Shown piece after piece: positions 12,297-24,857 of a stretch of DNA of 64,000 nucleotides (within the stretch, counting starts at the first letter, position 1; each line of letters begins with the position of its first letter). The notes beneath the pieces are model-generated. The model did no database searches, was not told the DNA's origin, and was given only the letters and a program-made list of their open reading frames with translations. Origin of the DNA: Centrapalus pauciflorus (taxonomy: Eukaryota; Streptophyta; Magnoliopsida; Asterales; Asteraceae); assembly GCA_020465985.1 (NCBI GenBank), contig JAANYP010000760.1, forward strand, positions 248,001 to 312,000, in the 5' to 3' direction. The position numbers and the translations under genes are program-made.

Positions 12297-15200
12297 ATGG
12301 CGATTCCTGTTACTTCTATCCTACTCATCACCATCGTAACAACCCTCTCTATGATGTATATTGTCGAGTCGAGCAGTGATAATAACCACGTCTTCTCACC
12401 ATGTGCCGATGCCACCATACAAAGATCTGACGGTTTCACCTTTGGAATTGCTTTTGCGGCAAGGGCTGCATTTTTCTTTAACAGCTCTGTTCAGTTATCA
12501 CCTTGCGACAGGAGGCTTTCTCTGTCTTCTTCAAACTCGCAGCTCTCTGTTTTTCGCCCAAAGGTGGACGAGATCTCTCTTCTCACGGTCAATAGCAGTA
12601 GCTTTTTGCCGGTAATTTCTCACCTTTACTGACCTTATTTGCAATTATATTATAAATTTATGTAGATGCATTGAATATGGATATGTGCTTACTGCTTAGC
12701 CTTTCTAAACGATGAAAACAATGTGGTCTAGTTGACACATAATTTAAGGAGAAGTTTCAATTTGTTTTGTTGTTCACTTGCGTTTTACAGCTTAATCGTT
12801 ACATGCTAATGAAAATAGTTTATACGAGTAGTAAATTAGATCAATGTGACGGTTTTGGAGATAGTGAATTTTTCATCAGATTCCTTCATATCATCGTGTG
12901 CGTCCTTTTGACTTTTGAGGAATTTTGGGATCAAGCGTGTCCCCTCTTCATCTGATTTCTGACATAATGGGTGGTGTTAATCTGTATCAAGAATCTAACC
13001 ATCTTCAATTCCTATAATTGATAGCGATTACAAAAAAGGAAACTCAACCTTACTACATCCTTTTGCTCTGCCTTAAAAAGAACTCCTGAAATGAACATTT
13101 CTGATAAGAAGATAATGCCATTATATTGCCTATGTTTTTTACAAGGGATTAAATTGCCCAAAACAATAAAGTAGGGTGACAACATTGTGTTGAAATTTGT
13201 TTTTGTTTGTTTGTTACTCTTAACACCAGATATTGAGAAAGAATAAAAGTAAATGTTCAAAGTTGCCATCCGGATTTTGTTCATGGATAGCCTTATATAG
13301 GGCTGGGAAACAGGAGAAGTGAAGTCTAATATTTGCAATATGGATGAATACAAAAACGTGCATAGAAGTAAGCTTGGTACAAGCCTTGAAGTTGCTTTGA
13401 TAAGGAGTTTGACAGATATCGCTAGGAGGATAAGAGAATTTAGAAGAGTTTGATGATACATTGTATGCGACTCATGGCAGGTTTTGATTGGTACAAGCGT
13501 TGAAAAGCACTAGGAGGATAAGAGAATTTAGAAGAGTTTGATGATACATTGTATGTGACTCATGGTAGGTTTTGATTGGGTGATCAAAAGTTCATGATAG
13601 GAATACTACTATATTAGAAGATTATTCTAGAAAGGGTATTCTAGTAATAATATTAGGAGTTAGTTAGTGGAGCAAATCTATAAATAAGAGGGTGAGACTT
13701 GAGAGGGGGTGATAGCTGTCCAGAAATATTGTTAGGATTTAGTAGCTCATAGCTTGTGCTTTGAGGGGTCTCTAACCTTTTGGTTGAGAGAAAGGGCTAG
13801 TCCCTGGAATTGTTTACTTGCTATTCTAATTTCTGTCTCAGTTTACAAATATCAGCATTAATAGATCTATTGTTCTGTTTTCATCCATTATCAATTTCTG
13901 ATTCCGTATCATTGGTCCGACGTGCCCTTTCTGTCTCTACCTCTTCTCTTCGATTCTGAGCTGTTCTTCATCTGAATTCTCTAATGGAGACTCGTTTATC
14001 TTCCCTCCAATTTCGTCTGGATCAGCATGACGAACAGATTCGTCAAATCCAATCAGATGTGACAGAAATCAAAGCTACTTTAAAAAACTTGGAATCTGAT
14101 CGTATAGAATCTGCTGAATTCCGTAAGCTTATGCTGGGTTTCATGAAGCAACAAGGGAAACGTCCAGCGTCTGATGAGGAAGGTGAATCGGGGGTGCTGT
14201 TTGAGTCTGGTGGTGCTCAGACCCCTCCTACTGGTGCATCGCTTCTTTCTTGGGCAGTGAAGAAGATTAAATTGCCTGAGTTCTACGGCTTTGATCCCCA
14301 AGGATGGATTCAGAAAGCTACTCTTTATTTCGATATCAATGGTACGCCTCCTAACCTTTGGATCCGTTTGGCTCAACTGAGTATGATTGGGGTTGCCCAA
14401 CACTGGTTTACTATTGTCCAGCAAGTTCATGAATCACTTACCTGGGATCAAATTCAACTTGAACTACTTCAGTGTTTTAGTGGTCTGGAACTACAAAACC
14501 TGTATGAACAGTTGGCTACAATCAAACAATCTTCGTCAATTCATGACTATATTGATGATTTTGAGTATTTGCTCTCTCTCGTTCCTAAATTACCAGAGTC
14601 TCAGGCTTTGGTATATTTCATTGCTGGCCTACGTGATGAAGTCAAGCGATGGGTTCGTCTCCATAGACCTCAATCACGTCTGGACGCCATGTATTTGGCT
14701 AAGGACGTGGAGGAGATGCTACATCCATCGGGGACTCCAACCTCTCAGTTCCGCTTCCGATATCAATTTCATGGTGGATTGGGTTCTGATTGCAATTTGG
14801 ACCGTGGATCATCTAATGGGCCAACCTTAATTTCGTGGGTCTCCTAATATTTCAGTGCTGGATCGACCCAATCAATTGGGCCAACTTCAGTCGGAAGGCT
14901 GTAAGCCTATATTTTCTAACGGAGTCAAGGATCCCTCAAATCAGACCCCATCGTTGAACGCTTCTCCAGACGTACCTTCAAAACTCCAACGTGATAGAGG
15001 GGTCTGTTTCAGATGTGGTAATCAATTTGGTTTTGCTCACAAGTGCCCTGAGGGTCAATTGAGGGTTCTGCTATTGGGAGATGATGAAATTGTTGATGCT
15101 AATGGGACTTTGTGTCAATCTGAGGAGGTTTGGGGATTGGATTCTACTGCACCACCAGTTATGTGACGCAGCACCAGTAGAGATTGCAAAACTACAAGTC

Positions 15201-17217
15201 TTGAGGTCAAGACTTTCATAAGGGGGAAGTAATGATAGGAATACTACTATATTAGAAGATTATTCTAGAAAGGGTATTCTAGTAATAATATTAGTAGTTA
15301 GTTAGTGGAGCAAATCTAAAAATAAGAGGGTGAGACTTGAGAGGGGGTGATAGCTGTCCAGAAATATTGTTAGGATTTAGTAGCTCATAGCTTGTGCTTT
15401 GAGGGGTCTCTAACCTTTTGGTTGAGAGAAAGGGCTAGTCCCTGGAATTGTTTACTTGCTATTCTAATTTCTGTCTCAGTTTACAAATATCAGCATTAAT
15501 AGATCTATTGTTCTGTTTTCATCCATTATCAATTTCTGATTCCGTATCAGTTCACATCTTTGTACTTTTGGAATTATTTTTGCAAACCATATTACTTGCA
15601 AATTGATGTATAGAATTAGTTCATAATCGAATGTTGGTAGGAATAGCGACTTAGACATCTTTGTTGGGGGTTCAAGCCTCATTACTCCACTGGGTTCAAC
15701 CTCAAATGCTTCTGCACGTATTTGGAACCTGTCATGGCAACCAAAGTAGTCATATATTTTTGCTATAGGTAGTGAAAGCTATAGAAGTATAAAACTATAG
15801 TGTATCTACAGAGATATGCTTCTACAGTTTACAAACTACAATTTAATTTAATTTTGCATCTGTTTTTTATGCACCTATATAGATATGCTCAAATGCTTCT
15901 GCACGTCTGGGATGTTATAACCTAACCATTTTAAACTTCAATACTAAACACAACATGTCAGAGGCGAGTTTGTATATTCTCGTAGTTGTGTAGTGTGTTA
16001 ATTGAATCCAGTTGAGTAATTGGGGTGTGTGTATAAATTATTGTTCTATAGTGGTTAATATTTTACAAGGTTTTTTGTTTTATTGTAAAATGTTTTTTAA
16101 CTATCAACAATTTCATTTGTTCGTAGTACCATAAAAAACAGTTGTATTTGAACATATTTTCTCTAAACTGGAAAATGCAATGTCATTTGAACTAGTTTTT
16201 TTAAAATTTCAGTGGTTTTCTAGAGAATGAAAAGTGAACTTTTCCTAGAAAACTGAAGAAAGTTTTCTGCAATCAAACGCAGCCTAAGTGTTTGTTTTTG
16301 CGTATGACAAGTTGCACGATTGGTGATGCAAAATGTTGACCGTACATAGAGTGAAATAGTTTAATAGTTACATGTAATTAATGTTTGTGAAGAAAATGAA
16401 GCAGACAAGCTCATCAAGGCTTAGAAATGTTTGTTTAGATGTGGTTTGGCTTACTATGTTATATTGATAGCATTTTAATATCAGATTGTACAGGTTGTTC
16501 ATGCATTACTGTACAGAATAAAACTATATATTTGAATCATGCTATGTACGGGTTGTTCATGCATTACTGTATACTTCTTTATGGTGCTGTCGGTGCAGAT
16601 TATCAAAAAGATTCTTAATGGGTTAGAAAAAAATTAATATGGCTTTATGCTAGGTGAAAAGGTAAAATGGAGAAGGCATGAAACTTTGAATACATAGGAC
16701 TAGGAGGGGTTTCTGGTCTTTGAGAAGAGTAATATGCCTGCAAATTATGCTGTTGTCATCAAGGAATTTTTTAGTAAATAGGCAATTTGCTTGAAAACAT
16801 AGATGATAAGACGAGTCTTGTAAATTGCAATAGGGAAAAATATATATCTTTTATAGATGAATAAATAGTGCAGAAATCAGATTTCATGTCATTCTGCATG
16901 CTAATGGTAGACGGTATTGACAAGGACATGTTTCTTCTAATGATGGAGTAAAACTAGATATTTTGTTTGACTTTAAAAATACAAGTATAGATTTGAAGGT
17001 TTGGCATGTACGTAGTATACATACATGACTGAGGTACTTCAATTCAAGATAATAAGAAGCTATTTGGAAGAGAAGCACACAATTGAATACAGTCTACATG
17101 TAAATCAACTTGGGATTTTTGTTTTTGTTCCAAAGCTCTTTTTTTTTTTTTGTTTACCTATTCATTTCTTGATGTTATCTTTGGTTTCCTATTATATTAT
17201 TTATTTATGTAATATTC

Positions 17218-17248
<31 letters not shown>

Positions 17249-18244
17249 ACACACACACAACACAAACCGGTTTGTAATAATATTGTCTTGAAGATTTATT
17301 TATATATCTTCATGGGCCATACATGCCAATTGCTTCATAGAGAACCAGCATAAGAATATTTCAGATTGAAGTGCATAATAAGTTGCCCTTTTGGAATCTG
17401 AAACCTCATTGGATCATTCATTCCTTGATCTTCACATGACATTCAATCAATATAAATATTATTATGGGCATGCTTGTGTTCATGATTTTAGAGTTCAAGG
17501 AGATACACAAAGCTTAATAGAAGTGATTATCATCACCAATTTATCTGTAACGATGATAACCGACAAGTAGGAATTTTATGAAACATGTTGCGAACAAGAA
17601 AATCTTGCAAAAGTAAATGGTTGAAAATTTCACGTACGTAGAGTTTGCTATAGTGCGTGGGTCTGTTCTTAAAAAACGGTGACTGGTATTAAAATGTTGC
17701 TTTGGACTTCACAGGATTCTGTTGGTGGGTATATGGTTGCATTTGCTGGTAGGAAGTATGCTGCAAGGTCGATCCCTGCATTCGTTGCAAACAGTACATA
17801 CATTGTCACCAGTTTCACACTGGTAAGATCTAATCAATTTTCTCCACAGCTGACATGTTATAAGAAAAATATATTTTCTGGTGTCACAGTTTCAATTCAA
17901 CGGATATCATTAATGAAAACTTCTCATTACAGGTTCTGGAATTCCAAAAGGGCAGGCTACAGAACTTATACTGGAAAAGAGACGGGTGTTCTTCGTGTTC
18001 GGGCAAAAGCAACTTTGTTTGCCTCAACAATCAGGACTGTGCAATCAGGACTAATTCCTGCAAGAACAGAGGTGGAAACGTGGATTGTAGCGTCGGAATA
18101 CAACTGGCATTTTCTGGAACTGATAAGCATGAATCTGTATTCAATTCATGGTACGAGGTCAAAAACCTTCGTCAGTACTCATTATTCGGCCTTTACAAGA
18201 ATCTCAAGGATTCTCTTACTAGCCAGTATAATAGTTTCTTTTAA
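12297..18244 (+). CDS. Uncharacterised plant secreted/membrane protein, 244 aa, 3 coding exons
   Basis: Coding exons are 12297-12611, 17715-17822 and 17933-18244, all junctions in phase 0 with GT/AG borders, giving 105+36+103 residues. Residues 1 to about 26 (MAIPVTSILLITIVTTL...) form a signal peptide or anchor. The mature part contains FTFGIAFA, LSPCDRRLSLSSSNSQL, FRPKVDEISLL, MVAFAGRKYAARS and then a cysteine cluster in exon 3 (GCSSCSG, NFVCLNNQDC, SCKN, DCSVG), eight cysteines in all, ending QYNSFF. I recognise this as a conserved plant family of unknown function; it is probably extracellular or in the endomembrane system. The first coding intron is 5.1 kb because it holds the gag-only retroelement at 13595-15549. 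No frame damage is seen, so the gene looks functional. Confidence 0.82.
13422..13579. repeat. Tandem duplication of a 70-bp segment in the intron
   Basis: The segment beginning CTAGGAGGATAAGAGAATTT at 13422-13491 is repeated at 13510-13579 with three or so changes; the period is 88 bp. It lies just upstream of the LTR element. Confidence 0.85.
13595..13911 (+). repeat. 5' LTR of the gag-only element
   Basis: 317 bp, TG...CA termini, nearly identical to 15233-15549. Differences seen: AGGAGTTAG versus AGTAGTTAG, and CTATAAATA versus CTAAAAATA. Confidence 0.93.
13984..15166 (+). pseudogene. gag of the TR-GAG element, broken by a frameshift
   Basis: The first frame (13984-14847) has an N-terminal coiled coil (residues about 1-60, METRLSSLQFRLDQHDEQI), then the retrotransposon gag core with KLPEFYGFDPQGWI, AQHWF and the YIDDFEYLLSLV segment. 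It stops at 14847. The continuing frame, shifted by one base and open from about 14831, carries a single zinc knuckle (CFRCGNQFGFAHKC, about 15003-15045) and stops at 15166. The two frames together match the layout of a Ty3/gypsy Gag. As it stands the protein would lack its nucleic-acid-binding knuckle. No pol sequence follows. Confidence 0.85.
15233..15549 (+). repeat. 3' LTR of the gag-only element
   Basis: 317 bp; preceded by the polypurine tract and followed by the GTTCA target duplication. Confidence 0.93.
15555..17714 (+). other. Remainder of the long intron
   Basis: AT-rich intronic sequence with no gene. It includes a poly-C run (17217-17234) followed by (AC)n (17234-17259). A sequence around GGTTGTTCATGCATTACTGTA is repeated at about 16494 and 16551. 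Confidence 0.7.
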
Positions 18245-20577
18245 TCAGTTTTTTTTTTTTTTCTGGGTTTGTGTGAAGTTACTTGAGCTTTGTGATTTAT
18301 TAATTATTACTGTAAATTGGAGATATGATGTAAACATTTGACTTGTTTTGCAATGTGGCCAACTCGTGAAGCAAAAACATGAATTGCTTGATGATAAATC
18401 TAATCACTGTAACATCTGATATTGCTTGATAGTGTTATATAGCAATCAAGTAACAAAAGTAAAGGGACTCTGCAAATACCAACAAAAGCAATGATGTATA
18501 GACCTAATTCATGTGTTTAAAAGTCAATCTAATGTATTAGATGTTTGACACGTGGCATGACTATTTTTTCACTCGTCTCTTGCCAATGATATAAACCCAC
18601 GGCAAAACCACTGATTATCATCATGTGTTCTCTCTGATCCATCAAATTCAAAACCTAAACCTAAACAAAAGTTCATTATCTTAGAGTGATTCAAAATGCT
18701 ATATTGTTTACAAGTTCTGGCTTGTAGAAGTGATTAATCGTTTAGCGTTTTCAAGATGTAGCTGCTTAGCCGCGGTACTTAGTACTTGGTTGATTTCAAT
18801 TTCTAGAATGTAATTATTAGTGGTTGGTTTTTTGTGTCATCATTCGTCAAACCGATTTGAATATAGTTAAAGTAACGTTTAGTTGTTTCATAAAGTTTGT
18901 TTCAAAATACGGAAAGCATTTTGAGATACTTTCGTTTTGATTGGATGCAAAATAACTCACGAGCTGGGACATAGATCAAGAAGAAGCTGGCCATGAAAAT
19001 AGGCCCATTCCTTGCTAAAACCATTGGGTTGACCAGGTCAATGGACGGTTAAAGAACAATCTTTAAACAAACCAACCAGCACAAAATAAAATGTTTTCCC
19101 GAACCTTTGGTAAGAAAATTACGGGTTACCGTTAAATTTGCAAATTAGAGTGATGTACAAAAGTAGCATCAAGGTGTTGTTTTTGGGGGTTGAGAAGGGC
19201 TTTCTGTATCGATCGATTTCTCTTTTTCTACCTCTACTGTGTGCTTGCGCATGGTGGAGGTGCCACCTGAAAAGGGATCATCAACGAGAGCCCGTTCAGC
19301 CCTCAATTCTTCACCATTCTGGACTGAACCGGTCCTTTTGGTTTTACTCTCATATGAGGGTATAATAAAGCCATTACAATGGCTAGTATCTCCTTGGAGC
19401 AAATCAAACAAGTCGACCTCGAGAAAATTATTAAACTTATGCTTTCCGAGAATTGTAACATTTTCATGAGCAGCACATTTCCTTCTTTAGATAGATTTAC
19501 AACATTAACACTCAGAACTATACAAATGATGATACAAATCTAGAAATACCATAAATACAACGATATTGCATTAAGATTGTTTCTATAACTTGAACCTACA
19601 TTATCGTAAAGGAGAAAGTATACATATTTTCTACAAGGCTTGTCGTCTTCAAAACCAATACCTACAGTTTTATAAGAATACAACATGACACGTAACAATC
19701 AGAAGTTAACGATTGTCTGGAATAAAAGAAACAATATGCACTAAAATGTATGCATGTGCATATTATACAATATTACAATACACGCAAGTCTAAAACATAT
19801 GTAATGTGAATAATTAATTGTGAGGCCATTTTTGGAATTAATCTACAAAATAACATGAGAAAGGTGACCATCATCATGATCCAACCCAAGAGTTGCATGT
19901 GAACTAATATTGAACAAATTAAATGTTTTTTTTATAGTTTTTATCCACTTTCCTCCAAGAATTCCGACTCAGCAGAAGTTGTGCTTCATAATTCAGATGA
20001 TTTGCCTTTCTGAAACCTTTACACCATAACTTAATTGAAAGTTTTTTAACTTCCCAGTTGGGTTAGGTTTGTGACACAATTATAAATGTGAAATGTGAGA
20101 AAAATGAAAGAGATCGGCACATTTTTGATAACTCAAATCTAGTCGCATATGGAAGCTAGGCGTTAAAGATACTTGAAAATATTATTAACATGTTTTTCAT
20201 GCAAAATGCATAGTCACGTGAATCGAAGCACAAAGACGTTTCTCATCACCATAGCACAGAGCAATGCTCGAGCATCCTGCCTGCTTCCTATTCATCGTAG
20301 TCCTGTTAACTTGATTTTCTGAAACAAATTGCTCGGATGGATGCGCATAAGCTAGAAAGCAAAATGTCAAACTCGATCACCAGACAAGCAAGATCCAGTT
20401 TCATGTTTTTCAACATTGCATCTATTGACATAATTCACAAAAATAACATTCTAAAACAACCAAAAATACCATTTTTCAAACCATATATCAACAGTTTTTA
20501 TATGCTAAACTACGCGCAACGCTATCTTAAAATTAAATACGCAAAAAGAAAAAAAAAAAAAAAAAACAGCAAGCTTC
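18245..20577. other. Intergenic region between two genes
   Basis: Presumed 3' untranslated and downstream sequence of the secreted-protein gene, then AT-rich spacer with a poly-A tract near 20551-20570, just 3' of the receptor gene's stop codon. Apart from the open segment at about 19169-19470 nothing gene-like was recognised. Confidence 0.6.
19169..19470 (-). other. Unassigned open segment, possible exon remnant
   Basis: On the minus strand a frame stays open from about 19470 to a stop at 19169. It reads through NVTILGKHKFNNFLEVDLFD, then a Ser/Glu-rich stretch ending SQPPKTTP. The composition is more protein-like than the neighbouring frames and there is a block of normal GC content, but no domain is recognised, no start codon opens the conserved-looking part, and no partner exons were found. 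It could be a displaced last exon or chance. Confidence 0.25.
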
Positions 20578-23469
20578 TCATTTCTTCAGGGGTTTCATCC
20601 CTGAAAGAATCTTTAAAACATTTTCCATTGTAGGCCTGTCAGATAGCTTGCTGCTGGTGCAGTGAAGAACGAGTTCAAGAACAAGCTTTATCTCTTCTTG
20701 GACAGACTTTGAAGTCGAAGAAGATGTAGCCACTTCATTGTCTTGGTATATTTCCTTCAATAAAATGTCTTTCGGTGTCCTGTGAATGCTCACTCCACCA
20801 TTTTTCCGCTTTCCATTTGTTAAGATTTCCAGCACGAGCTCCCCGAATGCAAATATATCGTCAGTTAACTCATGTTTGATGACGCCACTGTATTCACCTG
20901 TCAAGTAAATATGTAAACTTAGATTTCAAGATTTGTAAAATGGGAATTATTTGGTTTTCCGAGGTAGACTATCATTATAAAAATCAGTCCTTTTAAGGTA
21001 ACAAACAAACTACCTACCTGTTTCCATTGTGGATATTGTTCTGAACGCGTATTCCGCCAACAATGGCTCCATATTTTCATCGAAAACTACGTTGCTTGCC
21101 TTCAGATTTCCATGGGGAATGGCAGGACGACACCCGTGGTGAAGAAAATATAATCCTCTTGTGATGTTCATCACAAGCCTGTGTTTTGAAGCCCAATCTC
21201 TCTTGATTCCGATCTTTTCATCCAGATTTCCATTAGGCAAGTATTCATACAACAAATAACCAAGATTCTTGTTGTAGCAAAACCCCAACAACCGAATCAA
21301 GTTCTTGTGCCTTGCACTGCCTATGCGGTTTATAAAATCCATCAAAAGATTCGAACTTTTAGTTCCCCATTCGATCTTCCTCACAACTATCGTCATCCCA
21401 GTTAATAAAACCGCTTTGCAAAGTGAATTTGACGAATACGGAGTTTCCACAGCTTCAATGGAGTCAAAACTCTTTAACACATCAGCAGCGGTGAGTTCTG
21501 GTAACCCACCGAATGAAACCACTTTCCAGTGTCGATTGACATTTTGCCTCCGATAGTAAAAGATTCCAAAAAGCGAAACCAAGAGTACAGCCACCACACC
21601 ACAAAGTATAAGTACCCAAGCAACCTTGTGCTTCCTTCTGCCTCCCAATTCCATTCCCTCGGATATTCCACCTCCACGATGGCAAGGACTTACAAGGGGC
21701 GCTCCACAAAGATTAGGGTTTCCGATAAACGAACTACTGTCCATCGTTCTAAATGTATTCTCCGTAGGAATTGAACCGGAAAGATCATTGTACGACACGT
21801 TAAGGAATCTCAACTTCACCGAGCTTCCTAACTTCACTGGGATTTCACCAGTAAAATTATTTTCAGCTAAATTTAACATATAAAGATTCTCACAAAACGA
21901 TAAACTTTCCGGGATAGTTCCTGATAAGTGATTCCTGTCCAATTCGATAACATTTAACGACTTACAGAACTGAAATCCTGGAAAGCTACCAGAGATATTG
22001 CAGGAAGAGGCTGAAAAGTTCAGGAGATTGGGCAGAGACCAAATATTTTCGGGAATGGTCCCTCCAAGTTCAGGATTATAAGACACTTTAAAAAACCCAA
22101 GATTTGAAGCATGAAGTATATCAGAAGGAATCCCACCAGTAAACCTATTCCCAGACAAATCCAAATAAGAGACATCACTGAGCATCTTGAAATCCAAAGA
22201 TATATAACCTGAAAACAAATTATATTCGAGTCGAATACGGACAAGAGAAGAACAATTGGAGATCGACGAAAGTCCACCAGAGAAATAATTCGAAAACAGC
22301 ATTAGTTTCGTCAACTGCCGTCCTGAACAAATATCAGGAGGAATCACACCCACAAAACTATTTGATGAAACATCAACGTATTTGAGTTTAGAATGTTTGC
22401 CCAGTTCTTGTGGAAGTGTACCAGCAAAGAAATTATCCCAAATAAGAAGAGACTCAAGTTTAGGAAGCTTAGCAATCCCCTCAGGAACAGAACCATTCAT
22501 GTCATTATACATAACACTTAGCAATTTCAGATTTTTCAATTCTGAAAAACTCTCTGGAATAGGACCAGAAAGCAAATTATCCGAAAGATCAAGACTTTCA
22601 AGAGTCAAAACGCTACCAAATTCCACAGGAATCAACCCAGAGAGAGAATTTTTAAAGAGAAAAAGAGTGTTGAGTTTAGTTAAATTACATAATTCCTTTG
22701 GAATTGGACCTGAAAGATTAGCATCAGCTATATCAAGATACTGAAGCTCGCTCATATTACCAAATTGCCATGGGATGCTGCCTTGATAAGAATTGTAACC
22801 GATCTCTATATGAGTAACAGTTTTCAGCTTTCCAAACTCCGTTGGCAAATACCCACTCAATGAATTGCCTGCTAAGTGAAGAAACTCGAGGCTTTTGCAT
22901 GACCCGTACGCACCTGGAATGGGTCCACTGAAATAACTTCCAGCAAAATTGAGAATTTTCAGTGACGCAATTTCACAAACATCTGGAGGTAGTGATCCCA
23001 AGAAGCTATTGCTGAAAGCATCAAGAACTATCAAGTTCTGAAGATTTTTAATCCCAGTTGGGAAATCACCAGAGAAGTTATTTCTGCTTATATCCAACGT
23101 TTTCAAGCTCGTGAGATTGAAGATTCCGACTGGGAGTTGGCCGGAGAAAGAGTTGTGGCTTATGTTGAGATCAATTAGGTCAAGGAACTGATTGAATTGA
23201 TTCCCAGATAAAATCCCACCAAGATTTTTCAAAGAAAGGTCTAAACCTGTGATTTTTGTTGAGTTTTGATCGCATTGTACGCCTGTCCAAGAACAAGCTT
23301 GGATTTTTTGAGATGGATTTTGTTGTTGAGGGATAACCCAATCGTTTAAAACGCCAGACGGAACAATGAACTCTGATTTCAAGCTCAATAGTGCTTCTGA
23401 GAAAGGATCTGAAGCAGATGAAACGGAGAAGATGAACATGAAGATAAAGAAATGAAGAAGAATCTCCAT
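20578..23469 (-). CDS. MOL1: LRR receptor-like (pseudo)kinase, MOL1-like
   Basis: Two exons, 23469-21018 and 20897-20578; the intron has GT/AG ends and splits a glycine codon (phase 1), giving 923 aa. Residues 1 to about 24 are a signal peptide; the cap is followed by the CSWTGVQC cysteine pair, then about 20 leucine-rich repeats (to about residue 590). A transmembrane helix (about 613-635, VLILCGVVAVLLV) and a kinase-like domain follow. The LRR and kinase text closely follow Arabidopsis MOL1 (At5g51350), a plasma-membrane receptor that limits cambium activity. Kinase motifs are degenerate: the lysine of VVRKIEW is kept, but HRD is HGN (HGNLKASN) and DFG is AEY, so phosphotransfer is unlikely. 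I chose the Met at 23469 because it starts a compact signal peptide; an in-frame Met 19 codons upstream (23526) is possible. Confidence 0.93.
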
Positions 23470-23526
23470 GGCAAAAACAGATTGAGCGGAGAAGAAAAAA
23501 TGCAGGCACAGAAGGAAAGAAAACAA

Positions 23527-23927
23527 GAATCCAAGAATTTGATTGGGGAGGTGACAACGGAAATCGAAGAAAGTTAGGTGAATTGATTTATTTATTTATC
23601 TATAATAATGATTTATTAATGCATTGGGACTGGAAAAAAGTTAGCAGAAAAGGAGGGAATGGCATAATATTGTGAAGGAGAATGCTGGGTTTTTGAATTG
23701 CTTTTTGGAAGCATCAAATTCATGTGGGGACTCAAGTCATCAAAACTGTGAATTCGGATAAATATCGTCAACTTTTAACACAAGATTAATAAATACAGAA
23801 TATGGTAATCACCTTTTTCTTTTATTTTTTCTAATCATCAAAATTGTAAAATGACAATTATTCCTAAAAGCTTTATATATAAACAATTTTTTTTTAATTG
23901 TAACAAGTAGTTTTCCAAAATAAAAAT
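23527..23927. other. Upstream region of the MOL1-like gene
   Basis: AT-rich sequence that should include the promoter and 5' leader of the receptor gene. No specific element is recognised. Confidence 0.5.
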
Positions 23928-24857
23928 CAGGAAAAATTATGTCAAATAGCTATATACTTTTGAGTTTTTACACATTTATGCAGTGTACTTTTTTCTGTTC
24001 ACATTCGCTAGTCAAACTTTTAAAAATGTTTCAATCAGATAGTTGGGTGACCTGGAAACCGCACCAACCGGTCTCTATGCTTACGTGGACGGTTTTTTCA
24101 ATAAAAATGATATCATATAGCTATGTACTTTCAAGTTTATATACATTTATGTTGTATACTTTTCTTTTATGCACATTAAGTAGTCAAACTTTCAAAAATG
24201 TTTCAATTAAAAAAGTTGGGTTACCTGAAAATCCATAACAACCGGTTACCACGCTTAGGTGGACATGTTTTGTGACATAGAATTTAAAAAATCTGATATT
24301 ACTTGTTTTTTTTCTTCTATAAATGACTCCTAAACACGACTTATTATTTCCACTTGATAGATATCACATTTAGGAGTTGAAAATTAATGTTTTAATATGT
24401 TGTTATCAAATGAAAGCATATCTTATCAATTTGATACATATTTTGTTTATGAATCTTTTTATAGTTTCATAGAAAAATAAAACCATCTTAGGTTTTTTTT
24501 ATTCCAAATTATTAAATTATGTTCACATAAGCATAATAACCGGTCAGTATCGATTTTCAGATAACCCAACTACTTGATTTAAACACTTTTATAAGTTCGA
24601 CTACTAAATGTGCACAAAAGAGAAGTACACAACATAAATATGTACAAATTTAAAAGTACATAGCTATTTGATGTCATTTTTCTTGAATAAATCGTCCACG
24701 TAAGCATGATGATTAGTTGGTGCCGGTTTCCAGGTCAGCCAACGACCTAATTGAAACATTTTTAAAAGTTTGACTATCAAATGTGCACAAAAACAAGTGC
24801 ACTGCATAAATGTGTACAAACTCAAATAGTACATAGCTATTTGACGTCATTTTCCTC
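23928..24857. mobile_element. Foldback element, copy 1 of a two-copy family
   Basis: The ends CAGGAAAAATTATGTCAAAT and, inverted, GAGGAAAATGACGTCAAATA bound two inverted arms. Each arm holds two tandem versions of a unit of about 215 bp: AAATAGCTAT.TACTTT, TAGTCAAACTTT.AAAATGTTTCAAT, GTTGGGT.ACCTG and CTTACGTGGAC. A second copy is at 60383-61339. No coding sequence; a target duplication was not established. Confidence 0.8.

Larger units (their letters stand above)
13595..15549 (+). mobile_element. Gag-only LTR retrotransposon (TR-GAG type), 1955 bp
   Basis: Two 317-bp LTRs (13595-13911 and 15233-15549, TGATAGG...GTATCA) differ at two positions by eye. The flanking duplication GTTCA (13590-13594, 15550-15554) is perfect. 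A primer-binding site candidate TGGTCCGACGTG starts at 13913, one base after the LTR, and a polypurine tract AAGGGGGAAGTAA lies at 15220-15232. The interior encodes only a Gag-like protein; protease, reverse transcriptase and integrase are absent. That matches TR-GAG elements, which depend on another retrotransposon's enzymes. It lies in sense orientation inside the first coding intron of the host gene. Confidence 0.93.

Noticed and set aside
14080..14430. Antisense open frame across gag
   Set aside because: Shadow of the gag coding sequence on the opposite strand.
17679..18341. A continuous 220-codon frame through the exon 2 - exon 3 region
   Set aside because: It reads through the intron; the spliced frame with GT/AG sites gives the conserved cysteine-rich protein instead.
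18648..18670. CCTAAACCTAAAC resembling plant telomere repeat
   Set aside because: Only two partial units; too short to be an interstitial telomere array.
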